Source of the DNA: MGBC163016 sp964649145
GTDB lineage: Bacteria; Actinomycetota; Coriobacteriia; Coriobacteriales; Eggerthellaceae
DNA length: 64,000 bases
Assembly: GCA_964649145.1 (NCBI GenBank)
Contig: CAZYOQ010000002.1
Coordinates: 1 to 64,000 of the forward strand
Reading direction: 5' to 3'
In this document: positions 44,108 through 52,633 of the stretch, piece by piece
Position numbering within the stretch: position 1 is the first letter of the stretch
Layout of the letters: each line of letters starts with the position of its first letter
Notes under the pieces: generated by a model
The model's input: only the letters and a program-made list of their open reading frames with translations
Databases searched by the model: none
What the model was told of the DNA's origin: nothing
Made by a program: the position numbers and the translations under genes

Positions 44108-45021
44108 TAATCTATATCCACATATCCCGTGAAGAATTCATCTGCTGGCCCTGTCATAAAAACATAACCACTCTCGTCCCAATCAATGTTGAGTATGCCG
44201 CCTAAGAGCTTTACGCTGTTGTACTTGCCTTTACGCCCAGTAAGACTAGCTGCTACGCTAGTAGCGCACGCCCCTGTCCCACATGCAAGGGTTTCGCCAC
44301 ATCCTCGCTCCCAAACCCTCATTTCTATGAAGTCTGGGCATATGAAAGCGAACTCTATATTGGCTTTTTCAGGGAATGCATCATTTTTTTCAAAGAAAGG
44401 TCCAATCAAGTCAAGATTCAAACTTTCAAGGTTCTTCTCTTCACCTTTGAAGATTTCTTTTTGCATAGAGCCGAGGTTATCTAAGAAACAAACAGCATGA
44501 GGATTACCCATGGAAACAACCGTAAATGAAAATGTCCCCCAAGGGCTTTCGATTGCTTGATCTGAGACAAAACATTGGCCATCAGGGCTTTTCGCGTTAG
44601 CCTTCAAAGCAGTAGGGACAAGTGCTGGCTGCAAAATGGGTTTTCCCATATTGACCTTGGCATTTAGGAGCTTTCCGTTTTCGCTTGTATAAGTTATCTG
44701 CCTTCGACCTGCCAAGGTTCCAGCAACAAGTGAGCCACTATCATCAACAAGGTTTCGATCTACCAAAAATTTGGCAAAACACCTAACGCCGTTTCCGCAC
44801 ATTTGAGCCAGAGTGCCGTCGGAATTAATGTAGTTCATAAAAGCATCACTACCGTCTTCTCTGGGAGCCTCAACAAGGATAACTCCATCGCCTCCGATGC
44901 CGAAATGCCTGTCGCAAAGACTTATTACCTGTTCAGGGGAAAGACTTATCTTGCCATCCATATTGTCGATCATAATGAAATCGTTTCCAAGGCCATTCAG
45001 TTTTGCGAATTCAAGGCGCAT
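44107..45021 (-). CDS. dapF: Diaminopimelate epimerase
   Basis: A 304-aa two-domain PLP-independent epimerase that turns LL- into meso-diaminopimelate for lysine and wall peptides. Catalytic cysteines lie in MCGNGVRCFAKF near 75-86 and GCGETLACGTGACAT near 237-251. The start region LEFAKLNGLGNDFIMID is typical. It lies 20 bases after miaA in a tRNA-modification and housekeeping operon rather than beside dapA and dapB, which are 17 kb away. Confidence 0.95.
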   Translation of the reverse strand: MRLEFAKLNGLGNDFIMIDNMDGKISLSPEQVISLCDRHFGIGGDGVILVEAPREDGSDAFMNYINSDGTLAQMCGNGVRCFAKFLVDRNLVDDSGSLVAGTLAGRRQITYTSENGKLLNAKVNMGKPILQPALVPTALKANAKSPDGQCFVSDQAIESPWGTFSFTVVSMGNPHAVCFLDNLGSMQKEIFKGEEKNLESLNLDLIGPFFEKNDAFPEKANIEFAFICPDFIEMRVWERGCGETLACGTGACATSVAASLTGRKGKYNSVKLLGGILNIDWDESGYVFMTGPADEFFTGYVDID

Positions 45022-45041
45022 GATCCCTCCGAGTATCTTTA

Positions 45042-45971
45042 CTATTTAGCTTCTTTGAAAGTATCAATTATTTTTAACGCATCGTCTAGCATTTTCTTGG
45101 TGTTTCCATGATCTGCATTAATTGCGTGATAACGCTTATCGGCTCTAAACCACGATCGTTGGCGCTTGGCGTATCTTCTAGTGGCCATTTTGATCTGCTC
45201 AAAAGCCTCATCCATGGATATTTCACCATCAAGCGCTGAGACAATTTCTTTGTAACCAATTGCTGCAGGAGATGTTAAGGATTTTCTAAAGCCTAAGTTC
45301 AGAAGCCTTTTTACCTCATCTACTAGGCCCTCATCTCGCATTTTATCTACTCTTGCATTTATACGTTTATTAAGTATTTCCTTGTCTACCTCTATCAAAA
45401 TCATAATTGCGGGGATTGCCTGTTTAATAGATTTTAGATTTGATACTTGCCTTGCATAGCTCTCCCCTACCTCGTATAGTTCTAATGCCCTAACGACTCG
45501 TTTAGAATTGTTGGGATGAATCACGGCAGCACTATCGGGGTCTTTGCTCTTCAGAACTTCCCAGAGACCTTGCTTTCCAAGTACTTCTAACTGTTTTTGA
45601 TAGTATTGGCGAACATCATTGTTTAGCTGGTCTCCTTTTGGGAATTTGTAGTCATCGATCGCTGCTCTTATATAGAAGCCAGTCCCGCCACAGAGAATGG
45701 GCACATGTCCATCATCTTTAATTTTTGTAAAGCACGACCTTGCATATTCTTGGAATAAAGCCACAGAATATGTCTCATCAGGGTTAAGAATGTCTATTCC
45801 GTAGTGTTTGACAACGCGCTGCGTTTCTGGAACTTTCGCAGTACCAATATCCATGCCTCTATATATTTGCATGGAATCAGCGCTTACAATTTGGCCATTT
45901 ACTTGTTTGGCTATCTCAATCGAAAGTGCAGATTTTCCAGATGCGGTTGGGCCAGCTACTACTAGAAGCAT
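45042..45971 (-). CDS. miaA: tRNA dimethylallyltransferase
   Basis: A 309-aa enzyme that adds the dimethylallyl group to A37 of tRNAs reading UNN codons. P-loop GPTASGKSALS near residues 7-17, DSMQIYRGMDIGTAK near 34-48 and the GGTGFYIRA segment near 98-106 are conserved. The frame extends to 46013 but would overlap miaB; ATG 45971, five bases after the miaB stop, is preferred although its ribosome binding site is weak. MiaB, encoded just upstream, modifies the MiaA product. Confidence 0.94.
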   Translation of the reverse strand: MLLVVAGPTASGKSALSIEIAKQVNGQIVSADSMQIYRGMDIGTAKVPETQRVVKHYGIDILNPDETYSVALFQEYARSCFTKIKDDGHVPILCGGTGFYIRAAIDDYKFPKGDQLNNDVRQYYQKQLEVLGKQGLWEVLKSKDPDSAAVIHPNNSKRVVRALELYEVGESYARQVSNLKSIKQAIPAIMILIEVDKEILNKRINARVDKMRDEGLVDEVKRLLNLGFRKSLTSPAAIGYKEIVSALDGEISMDEAFEQIKMATRRYAKRQRSWFRADKRYHAINADHGNTKKMLDDALKIIDTFKEAK

Positions 45972-45975
45972 GGCA

Positions 45976-47322
45976 CTAGACCACACTGCCGCGAAGATAC
46001 CAAGTTTTTGCATCTTCGATTTTCACGTTGATTATCTGGCCTTTATATTTATCGGGATTTTCCCCATCAGGGATTTTCGCATGCACATTCAAGTTTCTGG
46101 GATTTCTACCTGTAAGCATACTTGCATCTTTTTTCGAGACGCCTTCTATAAGGATGGGCTGAACCCTACCAAGATCGTATTGGTTTGCAGCAAACGCCCC
46201 TCTTTCTACTGCGTAGAAAAGTCTTTCAAACCTATTTGATACCACATCTTTTGGAACAGAGTTGGAGTAATTTGCAGCAGGAGTGCCAGATCGAGGTGAA
46301 TATTTAAAAGTAAAGACCTGGTTGTAGTCAATGTCTTCTATTAGATGCAGGGTATCTAAGAAATCTTGCTCACTTTCACCAGGAAAGCCAACGATTACAT
46401 CTGTAGATAAAGCAATTTCGGGGCAAGCGTCCCTTAGGCGCTCAATCAATTTTCTATAGGCGGCATTCGTGTACTTCCTGTTCATTTTTTCAAGAATTGC
46501 ATCTGAACCTGACTGAACTGGAAGATGAAGCGCGGGCATCAAATTAGGAAGGTTCTTAAAGCATTGAATCAAATCTTCTGAAAGGTCTTTTGGATGGCTT
46601 GTGGCAAATCTAATTCTTGTAATACCAGCATCAGCGACCCTATGCAATATTTCAGCGAATTTAGGGGAGCCATAGAGATCCCTGCCGTATGAATTTACAT
46701 TTTGACCAAGCAGGGTTATCTCTTTAACACCTTGGTCTACATAATTTTTTGCCTCAAGGACGATATCTTCCATCGGGCGGGATTTTTCCCTACCTCGCAC
46801 ATAAGGAACAATGCAATAAGTGCAGAAATTATCACAGCCTGTCATTATTGGGAGCCATGCGAGGAATTCACATTCTCTTCTAGAGGGAAGGTCGGTTGAA
46901 AATACTTCGGAACTTTCAAGGGTTTTAGTTGCAAAGTCATGGTTTTCAATTGTTTGCTTGATCAGAGCTGGAAGGTCTTGAATGTTATTAGTGCCGAAAA
47001 CAATATCGATATTAGAAGCACGTTTTCTGAGTTCAGCACCATCACGCTGACCCATGCAACCACCAACTGCAACGATTCTAGATGGAAGTGGAGATGAAGG
47101 GTGAGTCTCAATACTTTTTACAGCATTGACATGGCCTAAAAGCCTTGTTTCTGCGCTTTCTCGCACCACGCAAGTAAGGAAAACTACAAGATCGCTATCT
47201 TCGATTTTGTCTGTTTGGACCATACCGCATGATGAAAGTAAGCCCGAGACGCGCTCAGAATCATGCTTATTCATCTGACAGCCGAAAGTTTGTACGTTAT
47301 ATGTGAGCCCATTCAAGCCCAT
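45976..47322 (-). CDS. miaB: tRNA-2-methylthio-N6-dimethylallyladenosine synthase
   Basis: A 448-aa radical SAM methylthiotransferase. The N-terminal MTTase domain supplies three Cys (TFGCQMN near 11-17, LTCVVRE near 49, GGCMGQ near 88). The radical SAM motif is CDNFCTYCIVPYVRG near 164-178, and a TRAM domain of about 65 residues ends the protein. It adds a methylthio group to i6A37 made by MiaA, whose gene follows five bases later. The related RimO is encoded at 53803-55134. Confidence 0.95.
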   Translation of the reverse strand: MGLNGLTYNVQTFGCQMNKHDSERVSGLLSSCGMVQTDKIEDSDLVVFLTCVVRESAETRLLGHVNAVKSIETHPSSPLPSRIVAVGGCMGQRDGAELRKRASNIDIVFGTNNIQDLPALIKQTIENHDFATKTLESSEVFSTDLPSRRECEFLAWLPIMTGCDNFCTYCIVPYVRGREKSRPMEDIVLEAKNYVDQGVKEITLLGQNVNSYGRDLYGSPKFAEILHRVADAGITRIRFATSHPKDLSEDLIQCFKNLPNLMPALHLPVQSGSDAILEKMNRKYTNAAYRKLIERLRDACPEIALSTDVIVGFPGESEQDFLDTLHLIEDIDYNQVFTFKYSPRSGTPAANYSNSVPKDVVSNRFERLFYAVERGAFAANQYDLGRVQPILIEGVSKKDASMLTGRNPRNLNVHAKIPDGENPDKYKGQIINVKIEDAKTWYLRGSVV

Positions 47323-47337
47323 ATTGAAAAGTTTTTT

Positions 47338-47655
47338 CTAGTCTAATGCGGAGGTCGAGTTATCTGTAAACTGGCTTTTTCTAGGAAGAACTGCAAACCT
47401 GATAGCTGTACGGTATTCGCCGTCGATAACTATATCGGCAAATGAAGGGATACAGCAAATCTCGATATCAATAGGAGAAAGGAAGCCCCTAGATATTGCT
47501 ATTGCCTTAACTGCCTGGTTTACGGCTCCTGCACCTACAGCTTGAATGTCGACAGTTTTACCGTCTTTAATCATACCGGCTATAGCGCCAGCGACAGATG
47601 CGGGTGATGATTTGGAAGAGACCTTTAAACAGCCAATTTCGCAATTCTGGTCCAT
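47338..47655 (-). CDS. Stage V sporulation protein S (SpoVS) family
   Basis: A 105-aa SpoVS/Alba-like protein. After about eight lead residues comes LKVSSKSSPASVAGAIAG (9-26), then VDIQAVGAGAVNQAVKAIAI (36-55) and IPSFADIVIDGEYRTAIRF near 72-90, the near-invariant core. SpoVS is an RNA or DNA binding regulator in spore formers, but it is also kept in many non-sporulating bacteria. It lies between miaB and the GHKL ATPase gene with its own 183-base upstream region, so it may have a separate promoter. Confidence 0.92.
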   Translation of the reverse strand: MDQNCEIGCLKVSSKSSPASVAGAIAGMIKDGKTVDIQAVGAGAVNQAVKAIAISRGFLSPIDIEICCIPSFADIVIDGEYRTAIRFAVLPRKSQFTDNSTSALD

Positions 47656-47838
47656 TTGTATCGCATTCCTTGTATTTATAATCTTCGATGAGCGAAAAGT
47701 GCGCGCATCTGCTTTATTCGGTCTTGCAATTCTATCCTTATGCTTGGTTTATGGCAAATTTGCTAATAAGTAAGTACTTGTTTTATGCTGCTTAATCCCA
47801 ATATTTCTTCGCAAAAATTCGTCTATTATGCATGAATT

Positions 47839-48963
47839 TTATTCAGTCTTATCATCCAAAAGGTCAAAATCAAGTCTAAGTTTTCCTTTTCTTATTGATA
47901 TCTTAGCTTGTGCATTTTTAAGGAAATACTTGTCTGCAAGCTCGCTGAAAGAATGCTGCACGGAATTCTGAAATTCGTTTAAGTCTTGAGAGCTTATATG
48001 TGGATTGTTTCGTTGCTCCAATTTAGAGGCAATAGGCTTTGCCTTGCTGGCTTTTTTGGATTTATCTAATTCATCGTTTTGCCTAATGGAAGTTTTAATC
48101 TGATCAAAAAGTGCATCTATTGGGGCTATCTCTTTGTCTAGAATTCTTCTAGCGGAACGGCTTGATATATCAAGGCCAAGCTCATAAGCAGCTTCGCTAA
48201 AAGAATCAGGATCCGTGCTGCACGCTAGCATCAGGGCAGGGTTTTTATGGCAATGGTCTTTCATAAAGATTCTTTTCTTTTCAGAGACTTGAGATAGTCC
48301 ATTTGAAAAAAGCGTAGCGGCAATTTCTGTGTTGGACCCAAGATAGACCTTAAGTTCTTTTCTATTTTCTACAGAGAACTCACAAGCTACACGTTGGATG
48401 TTCTTAGGGCCTCGCATCAAGAAGACACCGTCGTTAATTTCGCAAGTAGGAAACGTAGATTGATCGCGTTTTTCAGAAACTTTTGCTTCATCAAGAAGTA
48501 TTTTTATAGAAGTTCCATTCCCAAAAGACGAGTAAACTATCTTATGTTCTTTTGAATTTTCAGCAATGGAGTAGAGCGCCATACCGCGACCATGGTAGCC
48601 CCAAGTATCCATATGAGCAGAATCAAGCTTGGATGTAACACGTGGCTGAAAAACTAATTCGCGCATACTTTCAGGAATGCCACAGCCATCATCAATAACA
48701 ATAAAAGTGCGCTTGTTTTTAGTCTTGCCACTAGCTACATATATATTTTTTGCGCCAGCGTCTCGGGAGTTTCTAAGAAGCTCGATTATCGCATCTTCAG
48801 AGCTTCGTATATCTTGCGCGGCCTGCCTGCGTTCGGCTTCAGACGACCTAAGCCGAACAAAGCCTTGTCCAAAGTCTTCCTCTATCCTTATAGAGTCTTC
48901 CCCTGTTACCTCTTCAATGAAAGACGATAAAGAATCATCTTTGTTCGAGGTATTATTTGGCAT
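47839..48963 (-). CDS. GHKL-type ATPase coupled to RNase Y
   Basis: A 374-aa protein with a Bergerat-fold ATP site of the GHKL superfamily. The N box is EDAIIELLRNSRDAG (56-70, Glu61 and Asn65), the G1 box DDGCGI (91-96) and the G2 box GYHGRGMAL (122-130). There is no histidine-kinase dimerisation or phosphoacceptor region and no MutL or Hsp90 domain I recognise. The rest (about 200-374) ends in a Lys-rich, probably helical stretch. Its ATG lies 11 bases inside the end of rny, so translation is coupled. I do not know the function; a link with RNA turnover is inference. Confidence 0.75.
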   Translation of the reverse strand: MPNNTSNKDDSLSSFIEEVTGEDSIRIEEDFGQGFVRLRSSEAERRQAAQDIRSSEDAIIELLRNSRDAGAKNIYVASGKTKNKRTFIVIDDGCGIPESMRELVFQPRVTSKLDSAHMDTWGYHGRGMALYSIAENSKEHKIVYSSFGNGTSIKILLDEAKVSEKRDQSTFPTCEINDGVFLMRGPKNIQRVACEFSVENRKELKVYLGSNTEIAATLFSNGLSQVSEKKRIFMKDHCHKNPALMLACSTDPDSFSEAAYELGLDISSRSARRILDKEIAPIDALFDQIKTSIRQNDELDKSKKASKAKPIASKLEQRNNPHISSQDLNEFQNSVQHSFSELADKYFLKNAQAKISIRKGKLRLDFDLLDDKTE

Positions 48964-50515
48964 AGTCGATGGCGCGACTTTCGCGAACTACCACTACTTT
49001 GACTTGGCCTGGGTACTGCATTTCATCTTCAATTTGGTGGGCTATATCATGCGCTAGAACAACTGCAGCAGAGTCGTCTACTACCTCGGGTTTGACCATT
49101 ACACGAACTTCTCTGCCGGCTTGAATTGCAAAAGTACGTTCAACACCATCATGAGCATTTGCGATTTCTTCCATCTTGGTCAGACGCTTAATGTATGCGT
49201 CTAAGGTTTCTTTTCTGGCTCCAGGTCTTGCTGCTGAAACAGCATCTGCTGCCTGGATAAGAACATCAAGCACGGAATTGGGCTCTACATCTTCATGGTG
49301 AGCTTCGATAGCATGAACGATATCTTCCGATTCGCCAAAGCGCTTAGCAAGGTCGGCACCGATTACGGCATGGCTGCCTTCTATTTCATGGTCGACAGCT
49401 TTCCCTAGGTCGTGAAGAAGACCTGCTCGTTTCGCAGGCGTTGGATCAAGTCCAAGTTCAGAGGCCATCACACCAGCCAGATGGGCAACTTCTAAGGAAT
49501 GGCTTAATACATTTTGCCCGTAAGAGGTTCTATAAAGAAGGCGTCCAAGTGTTTTTATGATTTCTGGATGAAGGTCGTGTATGCCTGTATCAAAAGCTGC
49601 TTCCTCGCCAGCCTTTTGTACACGGTCGTTAACGTATTTTGAGGCCTTGTCATACATCTCTTCAATACGGGCTGGATGAATTCTGCCATCAGAGATCAAG
49701 TTTTCCATTGTTACGCGACCTATTTCACGTCTAACTGGGTCAAAACAAGAGATAGTGACACATTCAGGCGTATCGTCAATGATAAGGTTAGTACCTGTAA
49801 GTTGCTCGAAGGAACGAATATTGCGCCCTTCCCTGCCGATAATTCGGCCTTTAAGATCGTCATTAGGAATATGTATGGTAGAAACCGTGTTTTCCGCCGA
49901 ATGGTCGGCTGCAACACGCTGTATTGCTAGGCTCAAAATCATGCGAGCCTTTTTATCAGCCTCCGCTTTAGTGCGCTCTTCAGATTCTCTGATTATTATG
50001 GCTGAGTCGTGCGTTACCTCGTCGCGAATAGAATCGAGTAGTTCCTCTTTAGCCTGTTGAGGTGTCATTCCAGCTATTTTCTCAAGCCTCATTTGAATAT
50101 CTGCTTCAGCGTTACCAATGTCATTTGCACGCTTATCAAGCTGACTTTGAACTTTTGTGAGTTGATGTTCTCTGTTATCAAGGGAATCTACCCGTCTGTC
50201 AAGGGATTCTTCGCGCTGATTTAGTCTGCTTTCAGCCGCTCTGACCTCATGCAGTCTATCTTTTGTTTCTTCTTCTACCTGTTGTTTATATTTGAGTGCC
50301 TGTGATTTCGCTTCGATTTCGGCTTCTCTTGTATATGATTCTGCTTTTTGTTTAGCCTTATCAATTAGATCCTGTGCTTCTCGTTTAGCGTTTTCTGCCA
50401 TCTTTTCGGCATTGTTTCTAGCATTTCTTGCTCGAGATTTGAAAATGACTAAAGCCACTATCACTCCGATAATGATGCCTACTATGGCAGCTATGATCGG
50501 TAATGCGATTTCCAT
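48953..50515 (-). CDS. rny: Ribonuclease Y
   Basis: A 520-aa membrane-anchored endoribonuclease that starts mRNA decay. One N-terminal helix (about 3-25) is followed by a long coiled coil (about 30-190), a KH domain with GRIIGREGRNIRSFEQLTG near 225-243 and an HD domain with the HDLGKAVDHE motif near 365-374. The start at 50515 has AAAGGA ahead; a longer frame to 50596 would ruin the anchor. It overlaps the GHKL ATPase gene by 11 bases. RNase J in the same window fits this decay system. Confidence 0.96.
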   Translation of the reverse strand: MEIALPIIAAIVGIIIGVIVALVIFKSRARNARNNAEKMAENAKREAQDLIDKAKQKAESYTREAEIEAKSQALKYKQQVEEETKDRLHEVRAAESRLNQREESLDRRVDSLDNREHQLTKVQSQLDKRANDIGNAEADIQMRLEKIAGMTPQQAKEELLDSIRDEVTHDSAIIIRESEERTKAEADKKARMILSLAIQRVAADHSAENTVSTIHIPNDDLKGRIIGREGRNIRSFEQLTGTNLIIDDTPECVTISCFDPVRREIGRVTMENLISDGRIHPARIEEMYDKASKYVNDRVQKAGEEAAFDTGIHDLHPEIIKTLGRLLYRTSYGQNVLSHSLEVAHLAGVMASELGLDPTPAKRAGLLHDLGKAVDHEIEGSHAVIGADLAKRFGESEDIVHAIEAHHEDVEPNSVLDVLIQAADAVSAARPGARKETLDAYIKRLTKMEEIANAHDGVERTFAIQAGREVRVMVKPEVVDDSAAVVLAHDIAHQIEDEMQYPGQVKVVVVRESRAIDYAK

Positions 50516-50562
50516 ATCTATCAATCCTTTTTCTAAGTTCAAAGTAATTTTTGAAATAAAAA

Positions 50563-50582
50563 ATGTTGGCAAAAGCCAACAT
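50563..50582 (-). terminator. Terminator after recX
   Basis: On the minus strand ATGTTGGC-TTTT-GCCAACAT is a perfect 8-bp hairpin (50563-50582) followed by TTTTTTATTT. It would stop transcription coming from recA-recX before rny, which must then start in the 47 bases between the hairpin and its ATG or read through. Confidence 0.82.
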
Positions 50583-50760
50583 GAGCACCTGCGCATGCAG
50601 ATAGGCCAATCATATATTTATTTTTATATATTCAAATACCTATAAGGCACCGATTGCTCATTTACTTGATTATAACCTATATTGAGATGAGGTATATCGT
50701 GCAAGAGTGATATAGAAGAATCTAGAGCCAGTTTGCATGCCAGTAGCATAACTTAATTGC

Positions 50761-51252
50761 CTAACTGTCGGAAAGGAATTGACAGTAAATTCTAGAAGCC
50801 TTTGAAGCTATATCTAGAGAATATCCTCTGCTGACTAGTTTTCTAAAAGCAGAGGCACGAATATCCTTTGCGTGAGTGCGATGATTCGAAAGGTAATCCA
50901 AAGCTCGGTCAAGTTCGTTTGCATCTTCATTTTGGACATATTCAGAATATGATTCAAGATTCATTGGATCAATTCCAAGTGACTCAATTTCAGCGAGGCA
51001 CTTATTCATTCCCTTACCTTGGGAAAGAGTGCTTCTAACAAGCATGTCGCAATACCTTACGTCGTCAAGCACCCCAACAGATGCTGCCTTGTTGAGTGCG
51101 TATTCTATGGAGCTTGGAGGATAACCTTCAAGCTCCAGCTTGTTTCGGAGTTTCTTGCTTGACTGTTCTTTTGCAGAAAGGCTTCTATAAACCCTATTCA
51201 GAGCAGCTTCGTTACATTCGTCTATGCTTTTGTCTGAAAAATCCTTTTTCAT
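50761..51252 (-). CDS. recX: Regulatory protein RecX
   Basis: A 163-aa RecX with three-helix repeats: NRVYRSLSAKEQSSKKLRNKL near 19-39 and GYPPSSIEYALNKAASVGVLDD near 43-64 are typical. RecX limits RecA filament activity. It lies downstream of recA (96 bases apart) on the same strand, the usual arrangement. A terminator hairpin follows at 50563-50582, 178 bases after the stop. Confidence 0.9.
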   Translation of the reverse strand: MKKDFSDKSIDECNEAALNRVYRSLSAKEQSSKKLRNKLELEGYPPSSIEYALNKAASVGVLDDVRYCDMLVRSTLSQGKGMNKCLAEIESLGIDPMNLESYSEYVQNEDANELDRALDYLSNHRTHAKDIRASAFRKLVSRGYSLDIASKASRIYCQFLSDS

Positions 51253-51347
51253 TGGCTAATCATGTGAAGATACTAAATTCCATGCGTCTGTACTTATGCA
51301 GTCTTATTATTTGTAAAGCTAGACCCTAAATTCTTGCATTTCTAAAA

Positions 51348-52409
51348 CTATGCCTCCGTATTTGCGCTATCCGCTTTAGTTTCCGCATTTACATCTTCTT
51401 CATTAATGATTTCTTTAGAGGTTGGGCAATAGAATTCTCTTACCTTTGTTTCTATTTCGTCTCGAATATCGGGGTTTTCACGCAATGTTTTCTTTGCTGC
51501 CTCACGACCCTGGCCAAGACGTTCTTCATTGTAGGTGTACCAAGAGCCGCTTTTCTTTGCGACGCCGCAGTCTACGGCCATATCTATTATGCAGCCTTCA
51601 CGGGAGACGCCTTCCCCGTACATCAAATCAAATTCTGCTTGTCTAAATGGAGGAGCTACCTTGTTTTTGACTATCTTTGCCCTTACTCGGTTGCCAATAG
51701 CTTGCCCATCTTGCTTTATTGATTCGATGCGTCTGATATCGATTCTTACACTGGAGAAGAATTTAAGAGCCCTGCCTCCTGTGGTGGTTTCAGGGTTACC
51801 AAACATAACGCCAATTTTTTCTCTTAGCTGATTGATGAAAATGCAGGTTGTTTTCGACTTAGAAAGCGAGCCTGCAAGCTTTCTAAGAGCTTGAGACATC
51901 AAACGCGCTTGGAGACCTATAGAAGTATCACCCATTTCGCCTTCAAGTTCTGCTTTTGGTACAAGAGCAGCTACAGAGTCGATTACAACACAATCAACTG
52001 CGCCAGAACGAACTAGCATGTCGCAAATCTCTAAGGCCTGTTCGCCTGTATCTGGCTGAGAGACAAGCACCTCGTCTATGTCGACACCAATTCGAGCAGC
52101 GTAAATAGGGTCTAGTGCATGTTCAGCATCAATAAATGCAACAATTCCCCCCATCGCTTGTGCTTCAGCCAATATTTGCAAAGCCAATGTTGTTTTGCCG
52201 CTTGATTCTGGTCCGTAGATTTCTACTATCCTGCCCCGTGGAACACCACCAATTCCAAGAGCTATATCAAGAGGAAGGGCGCCTGTAGGAATGGCTTCAA
52301 CACTTAGGTCGGCAACATTTTCACCGAGCTTCATGATGGAGCCTTTACCGAATTTCTTATGGATTTGATCTGTAGTACTTTTCAGTAGTTCATCTCTTGT
52401 ATCGGTCAT
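51348..52409 (-). CDS. recA: Recombinase RecA
   Basis: A 353-aa RecA. Walker A is GPESSGKTT near 63-71, and other landmarks are the LVSQPDTGEQALEI stretch near 113-126, the VIDSVAALVPKAELEGEMGD region and loop 2 with FINQLREKIGVMFGNPETTTGG (quoted in part: NQLREKIGVMFG). It has the usual acidic C-terminus. GGAGC precedes ATG 52409. Its promoter contains a perfect LexA site. It forms the SOS core with LexA and RecX. Confidence 0.97.
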   Translation of the reverse strand: MTDTRDELLKSTTDQIHKKFGKGSIMKLGENVADLSVEAIPTGALPLDIALGIGGVPRGRIVEIYGPESSGKTTLALQILAEAQAMGGIVAFIDAEHALDPIYAARIGVDIDEVLVSQPDTGEQALEICDMLVRSGAVDCVVIDSVAALVPKAELEGEMGDTSIGLQARLMSQALRKLAGSLSKSKTTCIFINQLREKIGVMFGNPETTTGGRALKFFSSVRIDIRRIESIKQDGQAIGNRVRAKIVKNKVAPPFRQAEFDLMYGEGVSREGCIIDMAVDCGVAKKSGSWYTYNEERLGQGREAAKKTLRENPDIRDEIETKVREFYCPTSKEIINEEDVNAETKADSANTEA

Positions 52410-52440
52410 TTCTGCTCCTTGGTAGTATTAAGACTATTGA

Positions 52441-52470
52441 ATAGTACACGAACATTTGTTCTTTTGTCAA
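52441..52470 (-). promoter_or_regulatory. recA promoter with LexA operator (SOS box)
   Basis: On the minus strand TTGACA (52465-52470) and TACTAT (52441-52446) are 18 bases apart. The spacer contains the perfect palindrome GAACATTTGTTC (52450-52461), matching the GAACN4GTTC LexA site of Gram-positive bacteria. LexA bound here would block RNA polymerase. Confidence 0.88.
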
Positions 52471-52633
52471 TAATCTAGGCCTATTTTGCATGTCGACAAG
52501 ATGCATAATGAAGCATTTCTTTGAAAGAAATATTAAGCATGTCTTAAAGAAGTCTAAGAGTAAAAAAATTTAAGGGCTTAAATGGCTTAGCAAATGATTA
52601 ATTAAAACCGAGATTCACGCGAAATACATTTGC

